DNA from: Microbacterium telephonicum | Lineage (GTDB): Bacteria; Actinomycetota; Actinomycetes; Actinomycetales; Microbacteriaceae | Assembly (NCBI RefSeq): GCF_003651225.1 | Contig: NZ_RCDB01000002.1 | Coordinates: forward strand, 310,001-374,000 | Direction of reading: 5' to 3' | DNA length: 64,000 nucleotides | Shown here: piece after piece, positions 34,753-48,030 of the stretch | Layout: every line of letters begins with the position of its first letter | Position numbering within the stretch: the first letter of the stretch is position 1 | The notes under the pieces: generated by a model | Databases searched by the model: none | What the model was told of the DNA's origin: nothing | The model's input: the letters and a program-made list of their open reading frames with translations, nothing else | Made by a program: the position numbers and the translations under genes

Positions 34753-35756
34753 CCGGCGACACGCTCGCTCGCCGGAAGGAGCATCGCACCGGGACCCGGG
34801 CGGGCGACGACGGCCTCGGCGAGGTCCGCGACGCGGTCGCGCACGGTCTCGGCGGCGTCGGCCGCGCACAGCAGCACGACGTTCGGTCCGGCATCCGCCG
34901 TCGCGTACGCCGCGATGCCGTCGGCACGCAGCTCGGCGGCGCGGTCGAACAGCGCGACGCTGGTGGGCGAGAGGTAGCGGATGGGCGGGTCGCACGACTG
35001 GATGACGGCGTGCATGCGCAGCGCGTTGGTCTCGGTGATGCGTCCGAGGCGCTCCGCGTCGCCGTCGCGGCAGGCGGCGAGGGCCGCCTCGAGGCTCTGC
35101 GCCGTCGAGTCGACCCACGCGGGGTAGAACGGCGACGTCAGCACGGTGCGTTTCATCGCGTCGCGGCTGGACACCGATTTCTCGCGGGCGTCGACCGTCG
35201 CGACGACCATGGCGAGGTCGGGTGCGGCGACCTCTTCGGCGAAGGACTGCGCGTCGGTGCCGGCGTGCCACACCGCGAAGCGCGGCACGATGGAACGCGC
35301 CGCCGAACCCGATCCGCGCCGGGCGAGTCGGCTCAGTGCACGGGCGTCGAGGTCGAGGCCGTACGCGGAGGCCGCCGCGGTCGCCAGCGCCGCGAAGCCG
35401 GACGCCGAGGAGGCCAGCCCTGCGGCCGAGGGGACCGTGTTGATCGAGGTGACGTGCGCGCGGATGCTGCTCCCGGCGAGCGCGCGCACCTCGTCGAGCA
35501 GGCGCACGACGCGATCGGCGACGACCCCCGTGCGCTCGGCGGCGTTCAGGACGACCCGGTCGGCCGGGAGCGCCCCGTCCAGACGCACGGTCGTGGTGGT
35601 CGGGAAGATGTCGAGGGTCATCGACAGGCTTCCCGTCGCCGGGAGGTTCTGCGCGGTGTCGGCCTTGCCCCAGTACTTCACGAGGGCGATGTTGGGGTGG
35701 GCGCGCGCGGTGGCCTCGGCCCCGGGTTCTGCCGGGAGGTCGATCGGGACGGTCAT
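34749..35756 (-). CDS. mvaD: Diphosphomevalonate decarboxylase
   Basis: The enzyme decarboxylates mevalonate diphosphate to IPP with ATP. The 335-aa product has the signature HPNIALVKYWGK, the GHMP loop PSAAGLASSASGFAALA with the conserved Ser residues, ASRDAMKRTV, and DAGPNVVLLC with the Asp-Ala-Gly motif. The ATG at 35756 has a weak GGAGG-like site and overlaps mvaK1 by 4 bp. An upstream in-frame ATG at 35783 lies within mvaK1 and is less likely. Confidence 0.94.
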   Translation of the reverse strand: MTVPIDLPAEPGAEATARAHPNIALVKYWGKADTAQNLPATGSLSMTLDIFPTTTTVRLDGALPADRVVLNAAERTGVVADRVVRLLDEVRALAGSSIRAHVTSINTVPSAAGLASSASGFAALATAAASAYGLDLDARALSRLARRGSGSAARSIVPRFAVWHAGTDAQSFAEEVAAPDLAMVVATVDAREKSVSSRDAMKRTVLTSPFYPAWVDSTAQSLEAALAACRDGDAERLGRITETNALRMHAVIQSCDPPIRYLSPTSVALFDRAAELRADGIAAYATADAGPNVVLLCAADAAETVRDRVADLAEAVVARPGPGAMLLPASERVAG

Positions 35757-36772
35757 CGGGAGGCCTCCAGGTGGGTGCTCCACGCGGCGGGCGAGCCCGC
35801 GGCGCGCAGGTGGGCGACGAGGTCGTCGGCATGGTCGGCGTCGCGGGCGACGGCCACGATGCAGCCGCCTCGACCACCGCCGGTGAGTTTCGCGCCGAGC
35901 GCGCCGCCGGTGCGGGCCGCGGCGACGAGGTGGTCGAGGGCGGGGTCGCCGACGCCGAGCACGTTGAGCGCGGCGTGCGCGTCGGTCATCGCGGCGCCGA
36001 CGGCCTCGGCGTCGCCGGTACCGAGGGCGACGCGGGCTTGTGCGGCGAGCCCGCCGAGACGCTCCAGCAGAGCGTCGACATGTGCGGGGCGCTCCTCGTG
36101 GAGGGCGCGCACGGCGGCGACGGCTTCGCGCGTGCGCCCTGCGACGCCGGTGTCGGCCAGCACGAACGTCATCGGACCGCCGACCGCGAGCGTCGTGGCC
36201 GCGCCGTCCTCGAACCAGACCGGACCGGTGGCGACGACGCTGCGGGCATCGAGGCCGCTCGGCCGGCCGTGCGCGGCGCGTTCGGCGATCTGGATGAGCT
36301 CATGCCGCTCGTCGGGGGACAGGGTGCGACCGAACGCGGCGCTCACGGCCGTCACGATCGCCGCGGCGACGGCCGCGCTGGAACCGAGCCCGCGCTCGGC
36401 CGGGATCTCGGAGCGCACCTCCACGGCCACCCCCGCCGACGGCCGCCCGACAGCGTCGAGCGCCGCCGACACCGCGGCGCCGGTGGGCCGCAGCCGCTCC
36501 GGGATGCGGTCGAGCCGCCCGTGGTAGAGCGCGCTGCGCAGGCTCGCGGGACCCTCGACGGGACGGGCGAGCGCCGTGACCGGGATGGCGGTGATCGGCA
36601 CGGCGACGGCCGGCCGGCCGTACACGACCGCGTGCTCGCCGAACAGGATCGTCTTGGCCGTGGCGCGCCCGGTGCCCGTCCCGGGCACGGCGGAGCCCGC
36701 GGCGGCGTCCGGCGCGGCTGCGGCCGTGACTGCTTCGCCGCGGTGAGCGCGCGCATCGAGGGAGGAGGGCAT
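35753..36772 (-). CDS. mvaK1: Mevalonate kinase
   Basis: This first gene of the operon encodes a 339-aa GHMP kinase that makes 5-phosphomevalonate. The core begins at about residue 35 with TAKTILFGEHAVVYGRPAV. The phosphate loop is RGLGSSAAVAAAIV, and the C-terminal loop is GALGAKLTGGGRGGC. Residues 1-34 are an Ala-rich extension of low conservation. The ATG at 36772 is supported by a TAGGCT box giving a leader of only about 5 nt. Divergent from pyrR. Confidence 0.93.
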   Translation of the reverse strand: MPSSLDARAHRGEAVTAAAAPDAAAGSAVPGTGTGRATAKTILFGEHAVVYGRPAVAVPITAIPVTALARPVEGPASLRSALYHGRLDRIPERLRPTGAAVSAALDAVGRPSAGVAVEVRSEIPAERGLGSSAAVAAAIVTAVSAAFGRTLSPDERHELIQIAERAAHGRPSGLDARSVVATGPVWFEDGAATTLAVGGPMTFVLADTGVAGRTREAVAAVRALHEERPAHVDALLERLGGLAAQARVALGTGDAEAVGAAMTDAHAALNVLGVGDPALDHLVAAARTGGALGAKLTGGGRGGCIVAVARDADHADDLVAHLRAAGSPAAWSTHLEASR

Positions 36773-36783
36773 GGACTGAGGGG

Positions 36784-36789
36784 AGCCTA
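36784..36789 (-). promoter_or_regulatory. -10 box (TAGGCT) of the mevalonate operon
   Basis: On the minus strand TAGGCT ends 11 nt before the mvaK1 ATG, predicting a near-leaderless six-gene transcript. It is divergent from the pyrR promoter at 36826. Confidence 0.45.
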
Positions 36790-36825
36790 ACAGTGGGAGT
36801 ACGCGAGGGTGCGTGCGTCATCCGG

Positions 36826-36831
36826 TAGGCT
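36826..36831 (+). promoter_or_regulatory. -10 box (TAGGCT) of the pyr operon
   Basis: TAGGCT predicts a start near 36838 and a pyrR leader of about 54 nt that contains the PyrR-binding hairpin. Confidence 0.5.
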
Positions 36832-36851
36832 CTTCAAGGTAACCACAGCAA

Positions 36852-36885
36852 CCTTTAAAACCGTCCCGTGAGGCGGAGAAGGGAG
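36852..36885 (+). promoter_or_regulatory. PyrR-binding leader hairpin overlapping the pyrR ribosome binding site
   Basis: The loop TCCCGTGAGGC matches the PyrR-binding consensus UCCNGNGAGGY. CCG (36861-36863) pairs with CGG (36874-36876), and CCTT (36852-36855) with AAGG (36879-36882) below a bulge. The stem includes the GGAGAAGGGAG ribosome binding site (36875-36885), so PyrR bound to UMP would block translation. Such translational control is known for mycobacterial PyrR; Bacillus PyrR uses attenuation instead. Confidence 0.65.
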
Positions 36886-36891
36886 CAGCGG

Positions 36892-37422
36892 ATGAGCACG
36901 CGAACCGTGCTGCACGCGGCTGACATCGCCCGGGCCCTGACTCGGATCTCACACGAGATCCTGGAGTCGAACAAGGGTCCCGAAGACCTCGTCCTCCTGG
37001 GCATCCCCACCCGCGGCGTCACCCTCGCCGAGCGGGTCGGCGCCCTCGTCACCGACTTCGGTGGTGCACCGGTGCCCGTCGGGGCCCTCGACGTCACGAT
37101 GTACCGCGACGATCTGCACCGGCATCCCACCCGCACGCCGCGGCCCACCCAGATCCCCGATGGCGGCATCGACGGCAAGACCGTCGTGCTCGTGGACGAC
37201 GTGCTGTTCTCGGGTCGCTCCATCCGCGCGGCCCTCGACGCCATCGGCGACATCGGGCGCCCCGCCGCGGTGCGCCTCGCGATCCTCGTCGACCGCGGCC
37301 ACCGGGAGCTGCCGATCCGCCCCGACTTCGTCGGCAAGAACCTGCCCAGCGCCCGCACCGAGCGCGTCAACGTGCACCTTGCCGAGGTCGACGGCATCGA
37401 GGAGGTGACCATCGCGTCATGA
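36892..37422 (+). CDS. pyrR: Bifunctional pyr operon regulator / uracil phosphoribosyltransferase PyrR
   Basis: PyrR (176 aa) is an RNA-binding repressor of pyrimidine genes with residual UPRTase activity. The PRPP-binding motif [18 protein letters not shown] lies at about 99-116, and [14 protein letters not shown] binds phosphate near the start. The basic groove residues in [11 protein letters not shown] are typical. The ATG at 36892 follows GGAGAAGGGAG, while an upstream in-frame ATG at 36868 lies inside the hairpin. It overlaps pyrB by 4 bp and heads the pyrimidine operon. Confidence 0.95.
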   Translation: MSTRTVLHAADIARALTRISHEILESNKGPEDLVLLGIPTRGVTLAERVGALVTDFGGAPVPVGALDVTMYRDDLHRHPTRTPRPTQIPDGGIDGKTVVLVDDVLFSGRSIRAALDAIGDIGRPAAVRLAILVDRGHRELPIRPDFVGKNLPSARTERVNVHLAEVDGIEEVTIAS

Positions 37423-38390
37423 GGAACCTGCTCGACACCAAGACGCTCGCCCGCGCCGAGGCGATCCGCATCCTCGATGTGGCCGAGGACATGCGCGACA
37501 CGCAGTCGCGCGAGGTCAAGAAGCTGCCGACGCTGCGCGGCAAGACCGTGGTGAACCTGTTCTTCGAGGACTCCACGCGCACGCGCATCTCATTCGAAGC
37601 GGCTGCCAAGCGCCTCTCCGCCGACGTCATCAACTTCTCCGCGAAGGGATCGTCGGTCTCGAAGGGCGAATCGCTGCAGGACACCGCGCAGACGCTGCAG
37701 GCGATGGGCGCGGATGCCGTCGTCATCCGCCACGGCGCCTCCGGCGCTCCGCAGACGCTCGCCTCGAGCGGCTGGATCACCGCCGGCGTCGTCAACGCGG
37801 GCGACGGCACCCACGAGCACCCGACGCAGGCGCTGCTCGACGCGTTCACGATGCGCAAGCGGCGATTCGGCGACGACAGCCGCGGCCGCGGCCTCGACGG
37901 TCTCGCCGTCACGATCGTCGGCGACGTGCTGCACTCCCGCGTCGCCCGCTCCAACGTGTGGCTGCTGCACACGCTCGGAGCCGACGTGACCCTCGTCGCC
38001 CCTCCCACCCTCGTGCCGCAGGACGTGTCGGCGTGGCCGGTGCGCATCGTCTACGACCTCGACGAGGCCATCGCCGGCGGCCCCGATGCCCTCATGATGC
38101 TGCGCATCCAGCTCGAGCGCATGAACGCCGCGTATTTCCCCACTGAGCGGGAGTATTCGCGCCGCTGGGGGCTGGATGCCGCGCGGCTCGCGGCGCTGCC
38201 GGACGGTAGCATCGTCATGCACCCGGGCCCCATGAACCGGGGTCTGGAGATCTCCGCCGACGCCGCCGACTCGCCCCGATCGACCGTGCTGGAGCAGGTC
38301 GCAAACGGTGTGTCGGTGCGCATGGCGGTGCTCTACCTGCTGCTGGCGGGGGAGCGCGACACCAACGACACAGAGGAGGGCGCACGATGA
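37419..38390 (+). CDS. pyrB: Aspartate carbamoyltransferase catalytic subunit
   Basis: The enzyme (323 aa) commits carbamoyl phosphate and aspartate to pyrimidine synthesis. The carbamoyl-phosphate site STRTR is at 52-56 ([13 protein letters not shown]). It also has [15 protein letters not shown], the [11 protein letters not shown] signature and HPGPMNRG near the end. No regulatory subunit PyrI is encoded nearby. The ATG overlaps pyrR and the stop overlaps pyrC by 4 bp each, so translation is coupled through the operon. Confidence 0.97.
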   Translation: MRNLLDTKTLARAEAIRILDVAEDMRDTQSREVKKLPTLRGKTVVNLFFEDSTRTRISFEAAAKRLSADVINFSAKGSSVSKGESLQDTAQTLQAMGADAVVIRHGASGAPQTLASSGWITAGVVNAGDGTHEHPTQALLDAFTMRKRRFGDDSRGRGLDGLAVTIVGDVLHSRVARSNVWLLHTLGADVTLVAPPTLVPQDVSAWPVRIVYDLDEAIAGGPDALMMLRIQLERMNAAYFPTEREYSRRWGLDAARLAALPDGSIVMHPGPMNRGLEISADAADSPRSTVLEQVANGVSVRMAVLYLLLAGERDTNDTEEGAR

Positions 38391-39691
38391 GCGACAGCAT
38401 CCTCATCCGCGGAGCACGTCTGGCCGGCGGACACCCCGCCGACATGGTCATCGAGGGCGGCGTGATCGCCGAGGTCGGAACGGGCCTCAGCCGGGCCGGG
38501 GCGACCGTGATCGACGCCCAGGGACTCATCACCCTGCCCGGTCTCGTCGACCTGCACACCCATCTGCGCGAACCCGGCTACGAGGCGTCGGAGACGATCC
38601 TGACCGGCTCGCGCGCGGCCGCCGCCGGCGGGTACACGACGGTGTTCGCGATGCCGAACACGTCTCCCGTCGCCGACACCGCCGGCGTCGTCGAGCAGGA
38701 GCTCGCCCTCGGCGAGGCGGCCGGCTACGTGCACGTGCAGCCGATCGGCGCCGTCACGGTCGGGCAGAAGGGCGAGCGACTCGCCGAGCTCGGCGCGATG
38801 GCCTCGTCGCGCGCCCGGGTGCGGGTGTTCAGCGACGACGGGTTCTGCGTCTTCGATCCGCTCATCATGCGCCGCGCCCTCGAGTACGTGAAGGCGTTCG
38901 ACGGTGCCGTCGCCCAGCACGCGCAGGACCCGCGGCTCACCGAAGGCGCCCAGATGAACGAGGGCACCGTGTCGGCCGAACTCGGCCTCGGCGGCTGGCC
39001 GGCCGTCGCCGAGGAGTCGATCATCGCGCGCGACGTGCTCCTCGCCGAACACGTCGGTTCGCGTCTGCACGTGTGTCACCTGTCCACCGCCGGATCGGTC
39101 GAGATCATCCGCTGGGCCAAGAAGCGCGGCGTGAACGTGACCGCCGAGGTCACCCCGCACCACCTGCTGCTCACCGAGGAGCTCGTGCGCGGGTACGACG
39201 CGCGCTACAAGGTCAACCCGCCGCTGCGTCGCGACGAAGACGTGCAGGCCGTGCGCGCCGGTCTCGCCGACGGCACGATCGACATCGTCGCGACCGACCA
39301 CGCGCCGCACCCCGCCGAGGCCAAGTCGTGCGAGTGGCCCGCCGCCGCCAACGGCATGGTCGGGCTCGAGTCCGCGCTGCGCGTCGTGCAGCAGGCGATG
39401 GTCGACACCGGACTGCTCGACTGGGACGACGTCGCGCGGGTCATGTCGTCTACACCGGCGCGCATCGGCCGCCTCGCGGATGCCGGAACACCGCTCGAAG
39501 TGGGCGCTCCGGCATCGCTGACGCTCTACGACCCGGCCCCCGTGCGCACCTTCGCCCTCGACGACCTCCGCGGCCGCAGCGTCAACTCGCCGTACCTCGG
39601 CCGCACCCTTCCGGGTGAGGTGCGTCACACGCTGTTCCGCGGCCGCGTGACCGTCGCCGACGGCGTCGTCGCCCCGGAGGTGCACGCATGA
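38387..39691 (+). CDS. pyrC: Dihydroorotase
   Basis: This amidohydrolase (434 aa) cyclises carbamoyl aspartate. The zinc-binding HTH is at 57-59 in [10 protein letters not shown]. Further markers are [18 protein letters not shown] and [11 protein letters not shown]. It is the long, class I (metallo-dependent, non-E. coli type) dihydroorotase. Overlaps on both sides (pyrB, and the membrane gene at 39688) are 4 bp. Confidence 0.96.
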   Translation: MSDSILIRGARLAGGHPADMVIEGGVIAEVGTGLSRAGATVIDAQGLITLPGLVDLHTHLREPGYEASETILTGSRAAAAGGYTTVFAMPNTSPVADTAGVVEQELALGEAAGYVHVQPIGAVTVGQKGERLAELGAMASSRARVRVFSDDGFCVFDPLIMRRALEYVKAFDGAVAQHAQDPRLTEGAQMNEGTVSAELGLGGWPAVAEESIIARDVLLAEHVGSRLHVCHLSTAGSVEIIRWAKKRGVNVTAEVTPHHLLLTEELVRGYDARYKVNPPLRRDEDVQAVRAGLADGTIDIVATDHAPHPAEAKSCEWPAAANGMVGLESALRVVQQAMVDTGLLDWDDVARVMSSTPARIGRLADAGTPLEVGAPASLTLYDPAPVRTFALDDLRGRSVNSPYLGRTLPGEVRHTLFRGRVTVADGVVAPEVHA

Positions 39692-40197
39692 GCCGCGAAG
39701 GTGCGCTCCTGGTGATGGTCGCCGTCGCCGTCGTGCTCGTCGCCCTCGGGCTGTGGGCGTGGCGACGTCGCGCGCGTCGCGACCGCGGCCTCGTCGCGCC
39801 CGTCGCCGAGGCTCCCTCCGGCACCGTCGAGACCACGACCCACAGCGTGCTCTACGTCGCGACCACCCGGCACGACGAGCCGCTCGAACGCCTCGCGATC
39901 CGCGGTCTCGCGTTCCGCTCGAGAGCGGACGTCGTCGTCACCGACCGCGGTGTCGCCCTCGATCTCACCGGCCAGCCGCGCGTCTTCCTCGCCACCGCCT
40001 CGCTGATGGCCGTCGACCGCGCGACCGTCGCCATCGACCGGGTCGTCGAGAAGGCCGGCCTCGCACGCATCGTCTGGCGCCTCGGCGACACCGTCGTCGA
40101 CACCTACCTCCGACCGCAGGACATCGCCACCGGCGCGCTCGTCGCATCGCTGGCCACCGCCCTGCCCGCTCCGACCCCGACGGGAACCGACGCATGA
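39688..40197 (+). CDS. pyr-operon membrane protein
   Basis: The product is 169 aa with one N-terminal membrane helix (about 7-25, [19 protein letters not shown]) followed by basic RRRARR. A cytoplasmic domain of about 120 residues follows ([26 protein letters not shown]) with a PH-like beta-rich look. A membrane protein occupies the same position between pyrC and carA in Mycobacterium (Rv1382), so it is a conserved but uncharacterised member of the operon. No catalytic motif is visible. It overlaps both neighbours by 4 bp. Confidence 0.85.
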   Translation: MSREGALLVMVAVAVVLVALGLWAWRRRARRDRGLVAPVAEAPSGTVETTTHSVLYVATTRHDEPLERLAIRGLAFRSRADVVVTDRGVALDLTGQPRVFLATASLMAVDRATVAIDRVVEKAGLARIVWRLGDTVVDTYLRPQDIATGALVASLATALPAPTPTGTDA

Positions 40198-41344
40198 CCC
40201 TCACCCTGTCCCTCGACCCCGCCGTCCTCGTGCTCGAAGACGGCAGCCGCCACCCCGGCCGCGCCTACGGCGCCCGCGGCACCACCCTCGGCGAGGTCGT
40301 CTTCTCCACCGGGATGACCGGCTACCAGGAGACCCTCACCGACCCGTCCTACGCCGGGCAGATCGTGCTGCAGACCGCGCCCCACATCGGCAACACCGGG
40401 ATGAACGGCGAAGACCCGGAGTCGCGCCGCATCTGGGTCGCCGGCTACATCGTGCGCGACCCCTCACGTGTCGTGTCGAACTGGCGCGCCGACGAGTCGC
40501 TCGACGATGCGCTCGTGCGCGACGGCATCGTGGGCATCTCGGGGATCGACACCCGCGCGGTCACGCGCGTGCTGCGCTCGGCGGGCTCGATGCGCGGCGG
40601 CGTGTTCTCGGGCGACGCGGCCGGCCTCGACCCGGAGGAGCAGCTGCGCCTGGTGCGCGAGGCGCCGCAGATGGCCGGTCAGAACCTGTCGGCGGCCGTC
40701 TCGGTCTCCGCCGTCGAGGTCACCCCGGCGACGGGGGAGCGCATCGGCAACCTCGCGGTCCTCGACCTCGGCGTCAAGCAGGCGACGATCGACAACCTCG
40801 CGGCGCGCGGGTTCGACGTGCACGTGCTGCCGCAGTCGGTCACGATCGACGACATCCGCGCGATCGGCCCGGTCGCCGTCTTCTACTCGAACGGCCCCGG
40901 CGACCCGGCGGCCTCCGGCGACCACGTCGCTCTGCTGCGCTCGGTGCTGGACGAGAAGCTGCCCTTCTTCGGAATCTGCTTCGGCAACCAGCTGCTCGGG
41001 CGGGCGCTCGGCTTCGGCACCTACAAGCTGCCGTTCGGGCACCGCGGCATCAACCAGCCCGTGCTCGACAAGCAGACCGGGCGCGTGGAGATCACGGCGC
41101 ACAACCACGGGTTCGCCGTCGATGCGCCGCTGGAGGGCGAGGTGGAGTCGCCGAACGGCTACGGTCGCGTCGAGGTGAGCCACATCGGCCTCAACGACAA
41201 CGTCGTCGAGGGTCTGCGCGCCCTCGACATCCCGGCGTTCAGCGTGCAGTACCACCCCGAGGCGGCCGCCGGCCCGCACGACGCCAACTACCTCTTCGAC
41301 CGCTTCGCCGATCTCGTCCGCACCACCCTGGAGGCCAGCAAGTA

Positions 41345-41345
<1 letters not shown>
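40194..41345 (+). CDS. carA: Carbamoyl-phosphate synthase small subunit
   Basis: CarA (383 aa) is the glutaminase half that delivers ammonia to CarB. The N-terminal domain ([18 protein letters not shown]) is conserved. The class I glutamine amidotransferase domain has the nucleophile Cys262 ([10 protein letters not shown]) and His354/Glu356 (QYHPEA). The ATG at 40194 overlaps the membrane gene by 4 bp, and the TAA shares its last base with the carB ATG. Confidence 0.97.
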
Positions 41346-44628
<3,283 letters not shown>

Positions 44629-44632
<4 letters not shown>

Positions 44633-45480
44633 CGACCGGGCCGTCGACCTTCGGACAGCGGCTGCGCGCGGCGATCGCCGCGCGCGGGCGGTTGTGCGTC
44701 GGGATCGACCCGCATGAGTCGCTGCTGCTCGCGTGGGGGCTGGATGCCGACGCCGCCGGCGTGCGGCAGTTCGGGCTGCGCGTCGTCGAGGCGGCCGCGG
44801 GCCGGGTGGGCGTCGTCAAGCCCCAGGTGTCGTTCTTCGAGCGGTACGGCGCGGCCGGCTTCGCCGCGCTCGAGGACGTGCTCGCCGCCGCCCGCGCCGC
44901 CGACCTGCTGGTCGTCGCCGACGCCAAGCGCGGCGACATCGGCACCACGATGGACGCCTACGCGGCGGCATGGCTGACCCCCGGCGCCCCCCTCGAAGCC
45001 GATGCCCTGACCCTCAGCCCCTACCTCGGCGTCGGGGCGCTCCACTCGACCCTGCGCGTCGCGCTCGCCCACGGCAAGGGTGCGTTCGTGCTCGCCGCGA
45101 CCAGCAACCCGGAGGCGGTGCGACTGCAGGGCGCGCGTGTCGACGACACGACGGTGGCCGCGTCCGTGGCCGCGGAGGTCGCCGCGTACGACGCGGACGG
45201 CTTCGAGGACGGCTGGGCCTCGCTCGGCCTCGTCGTCGGGGCGACCGTCGATCTGCAGGCTCGGGGGCTCACGCATCCGTTCGGCCGGACGCTCCCGATC
45301 CTCGCTCCGGGATTCGGCGCGCAGGGCGCCGAGCCGCAGGATCTGGCGCGTGTGTTCGGACCGTTCGCCGACGGCGTGCTGGCCAGCGAGAGCCGCAGCA
45401 TCCTCTCGGCCGGCCCCGACCGGCTCGCCGCGCGGATCGAGGAGCGCGCCGGGATGTACCGTGGAAGACGGCATGCCTGA
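44629..45480 (+). CDS. pyrF: Orotidine 5'-phosphate decarboxylase (type 2)
   Basis: The enzyme decarboxylates OMP to UMP, the last de novo step. The 283-aa product belongs to the longer type 2 subfamily. It starts [22 protein letters not shown], and its catalytic DAKRGDIG is at 98-105 with Lys100. The C-terminal [10 protein letters not shown] binds phosphate. The start is GTG, overlapping carB. The 3' end overlaps the next gene by 8 bp. Dihydroorotate dehydrogenase (pyrD) and pyrE are not in this window. Confidence 0.95.
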
Positions 45481-46369
45481 ATCCCGCACCCCACCCGAGG
45501 TCGACCGCGCCGCCGCCTCACGCCGCGCCGTCGCCGTCCGCCGAGAGCGCGCCGCGCTCAAGCGCGACCTGTCCAGCCGCGTCATCACCCCGCAGGAGCT
45601 GCTGCGACGTGCCTTCGCCGACCCGGCGTCGGCGGCCGGCACGATGCGCGTCACCGACTTCCTCACCGCGCTGCCGGCGATCGGAGAGGGAAAGCGCGAC
45701 CGCATCCTCGCCGAGCTCGCGATCTCGCCCGTCAAACGCGTGGGCGGGCTCGGCGCCAGGCAGCGTGCGGCGCTGGACGACTTCCTCGACGGGCGGTTCC
45801 CCGAGCCTGCACCGCGGGCGGGGCGCAGCCGTCTCGTGGTGCTCGCGGGTCCGACCGCCGTCGGCAAGGGCACCGTCGCGGCCGCGATCGCCCGCAACCA
45901 CCCCGAGATCCACCTCTCGGTCTCGGCGACGACACGGGCACCGCGCCCCGGCGAGGTCGACGGCGAGCACTACTACTTCGTCGACGACGCCGAGTTCGAC
46001 CGGCTCGTCGATGCCGGCGAGCTGCTCGAGCACGCGACGGTGCACAACCGGTTCCGCTACGGCACGCCGAAGGCTCCCATCGACGCGGCCCTGGCGGACG
46101 GGCGCACCGTGCTGCTCGAGATCGACCTGCAGGGCGCACGCCAGGTGCGCGCCGCCGCCCCCGACGCGACCCTCGTCTTCCTGCTCCCGCCGAGCTGGGA
46201 CGAACTCGTGCAACGGCTCGTCGGCCGCGGCACCGAGGGCGAGGAGGAGCGGGCGCGACGGCTGAAGACCGCGAAGGTCGAGCTGGCGTCGCAGGGCGAG
46301 TTCGACCACCACGTCGTCAACGACGACGTCGACCGCGCCGCCGCCGAGATCGCCGCGCTCGCCCACTGA
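45473..46369 (+). CDS. gmk: mIHF - guanylate kinase fusion
   Basis: The product (298 aa) joins two proteins that are adjacent but separate in Mycobacterium. Residues 10-106 match actinobacterial integration host factor mIHF: a helical, DNA-binding start, then FLTALPAIGEGKRDRILAEL and KRVGGLGARQ. Residues 119-298 are guanylate kinase (GMP to GDP), with P-loop GPTAVGKG (126-133), TTRAPRPGEVDGEHY and EIDLQGARQV. The start is the ATG at 45473 with GGAAGA upstream; an in-frame GTG at 45461 is possible. The reading frame is uninterrupted. It overlaps pyrF and closes the pyr operon. Confidence 0.93.
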   Translation: MPESRTPPEVDRAAASRRAVAVRRERAALKRDLSSRVITPQELLRRAFADPASAAGTMRVTDFLTALPAIGEGKRDRILAELAISPVKRVGGLGARQRAALDDFLDGRFPEPAPRAGRSRLVVLAGPTAVGKGTVAAAIARNHPEIHLSVSATTRAPRPGEVDGEHYYFVDDAEFDRLVDAGELLEHATVHNRFRYGTPKAPIDAALADGRTVLLEIDLQGARQVRAAAPDATLVFLLPPSWDELVQRLVGRGTEGEEERARRLKTAKVELASQGEFDHHVVNDDVDRAAAEIAALAH

Positions 46370-46394
46370 CAGACCTGGCCCACTGATAGACTGA
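46361..46394 (+). repeat. 17-bp tandem duplication at the gmk stop, forming a -10 box
   Basis: GCCCACTGACAGACCTG (46361-46377, containing the gmk stop) is followed at once by GCCCACTGATAGACTGA (46378-46394). Two C-to-T changes turn CAGACC of the first copy into TAGACT in the second, which serves as the putative rpoZ -10 box. Confidence 0.65.
46387..46392 (+). promoter_or_regulatory. -10 box (TAGACT) for rpoZ
   Basis: TAGACT predicts a leader of about 70 nt before the rpoZ ATG. It lies within the second unit of the tandem duplication. Confidence 0.4.
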
Positions 46395-46436
46395 TCGGAT
46401 GCCGCGGCGACGCCGTGCAGCCGAGTTTCCCACCCG

Positions 46437-46457
46437 ACCGATTTCCAACCGATTTCC
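46437..46457 (+). repeat. ACCGATTTCC direct repeat before the rpoZ ribosome binding site
   Basis: ACCGATTTCC occurs at 46437-46446 and 46448-46457, with a related CCGAGTTTCC at 46421-46430. The last copy abuts the CGGAGG ribosome binding site. Confidence 0.4.
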
Positions 46458-46468
46458 GGAGGTTCCCC

Positions 46469-46720
46469 ATGACCCGTGACCAGGGCATCATCGACCCGCC
46501 GATCGACGCACTCCTCGAGAAGGTCGACTCGAAGTACCAGCTCGTCATCTACGCATCCAAGCGGGCGCGTCAGATCAACGACTACTACTCCGACCTGCAC
46601 GAGGGCAACCTCTTCGACAACGTGGGCCCGCTCGTGGACTCCAGCGTCGAGGACAAGCCGCTGACGATCGCGCTGCACGAGATCCACGAGGACAAGCTGC
46701 GTCTTCGCCACAACGACTGA
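46469..46720 (+). CDS. rpoZ: DNA-directed RNA polymerase subunit omega
   Basis: Omega (83 aa) assists folding and assembly of the beta' subunit. The short protein shows the family pattern: an N-terminal [31 protein letters not shown] followed by a helix and an acidic end. The ATG at 46469 follows the clear site CGGAGG; upstream in-frame starts lie in the leader repeats. Placed directly after gmk and before metK, as in other actinobacteria. Confidence 0.94.
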   Translation: MTRDQGIIDPPIDALLEKVDSKYQLVIYASKRARQINDYYSDLHEGNLFDNVGPLVDSSVEDKPLTIALHEIHEDKLRLRHND

Positions 46721-46747
46721 CCCACCTGTGACGTCCTGAGACGTCTG

Positions 46748-46787
46748 CATGCCCGCGCGCCCGACGATGTCGGGGGACGCGGGCATG
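46748..46787 (+). terminator. Two-part hairpin between rpoZ and metK
   Basis: CATGCCCGCG (46748-46757) pairs perfectly with CGCGGGCATG (46778-46787), and inside it CCCGAC (46760-46765) pairs with GTCGGG (46769-46774) around a GAT loop. Sixteen pairs in all. It lies 27 nt after the rpoZ stop and is probably its terminator; no SAM-riboswitch features are seen. Confidence 0.55.
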
Positions 46788-46821
46788 ATGGTTGTACGCC
46801 CCTTCCCCGACTGGAGTATCG

Positions 46822-48015
<1,194 letters not shown>

Positions 48016-48030
48016 CGCGGAGCGCCGCCC

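Noticed and set aside
46721..46821. SAM riboswitch upstream of metK
   Set aside because: The region is only 101 nt and one nested hairpin explains it; no conserved SAM-I, II or IV core was seen.
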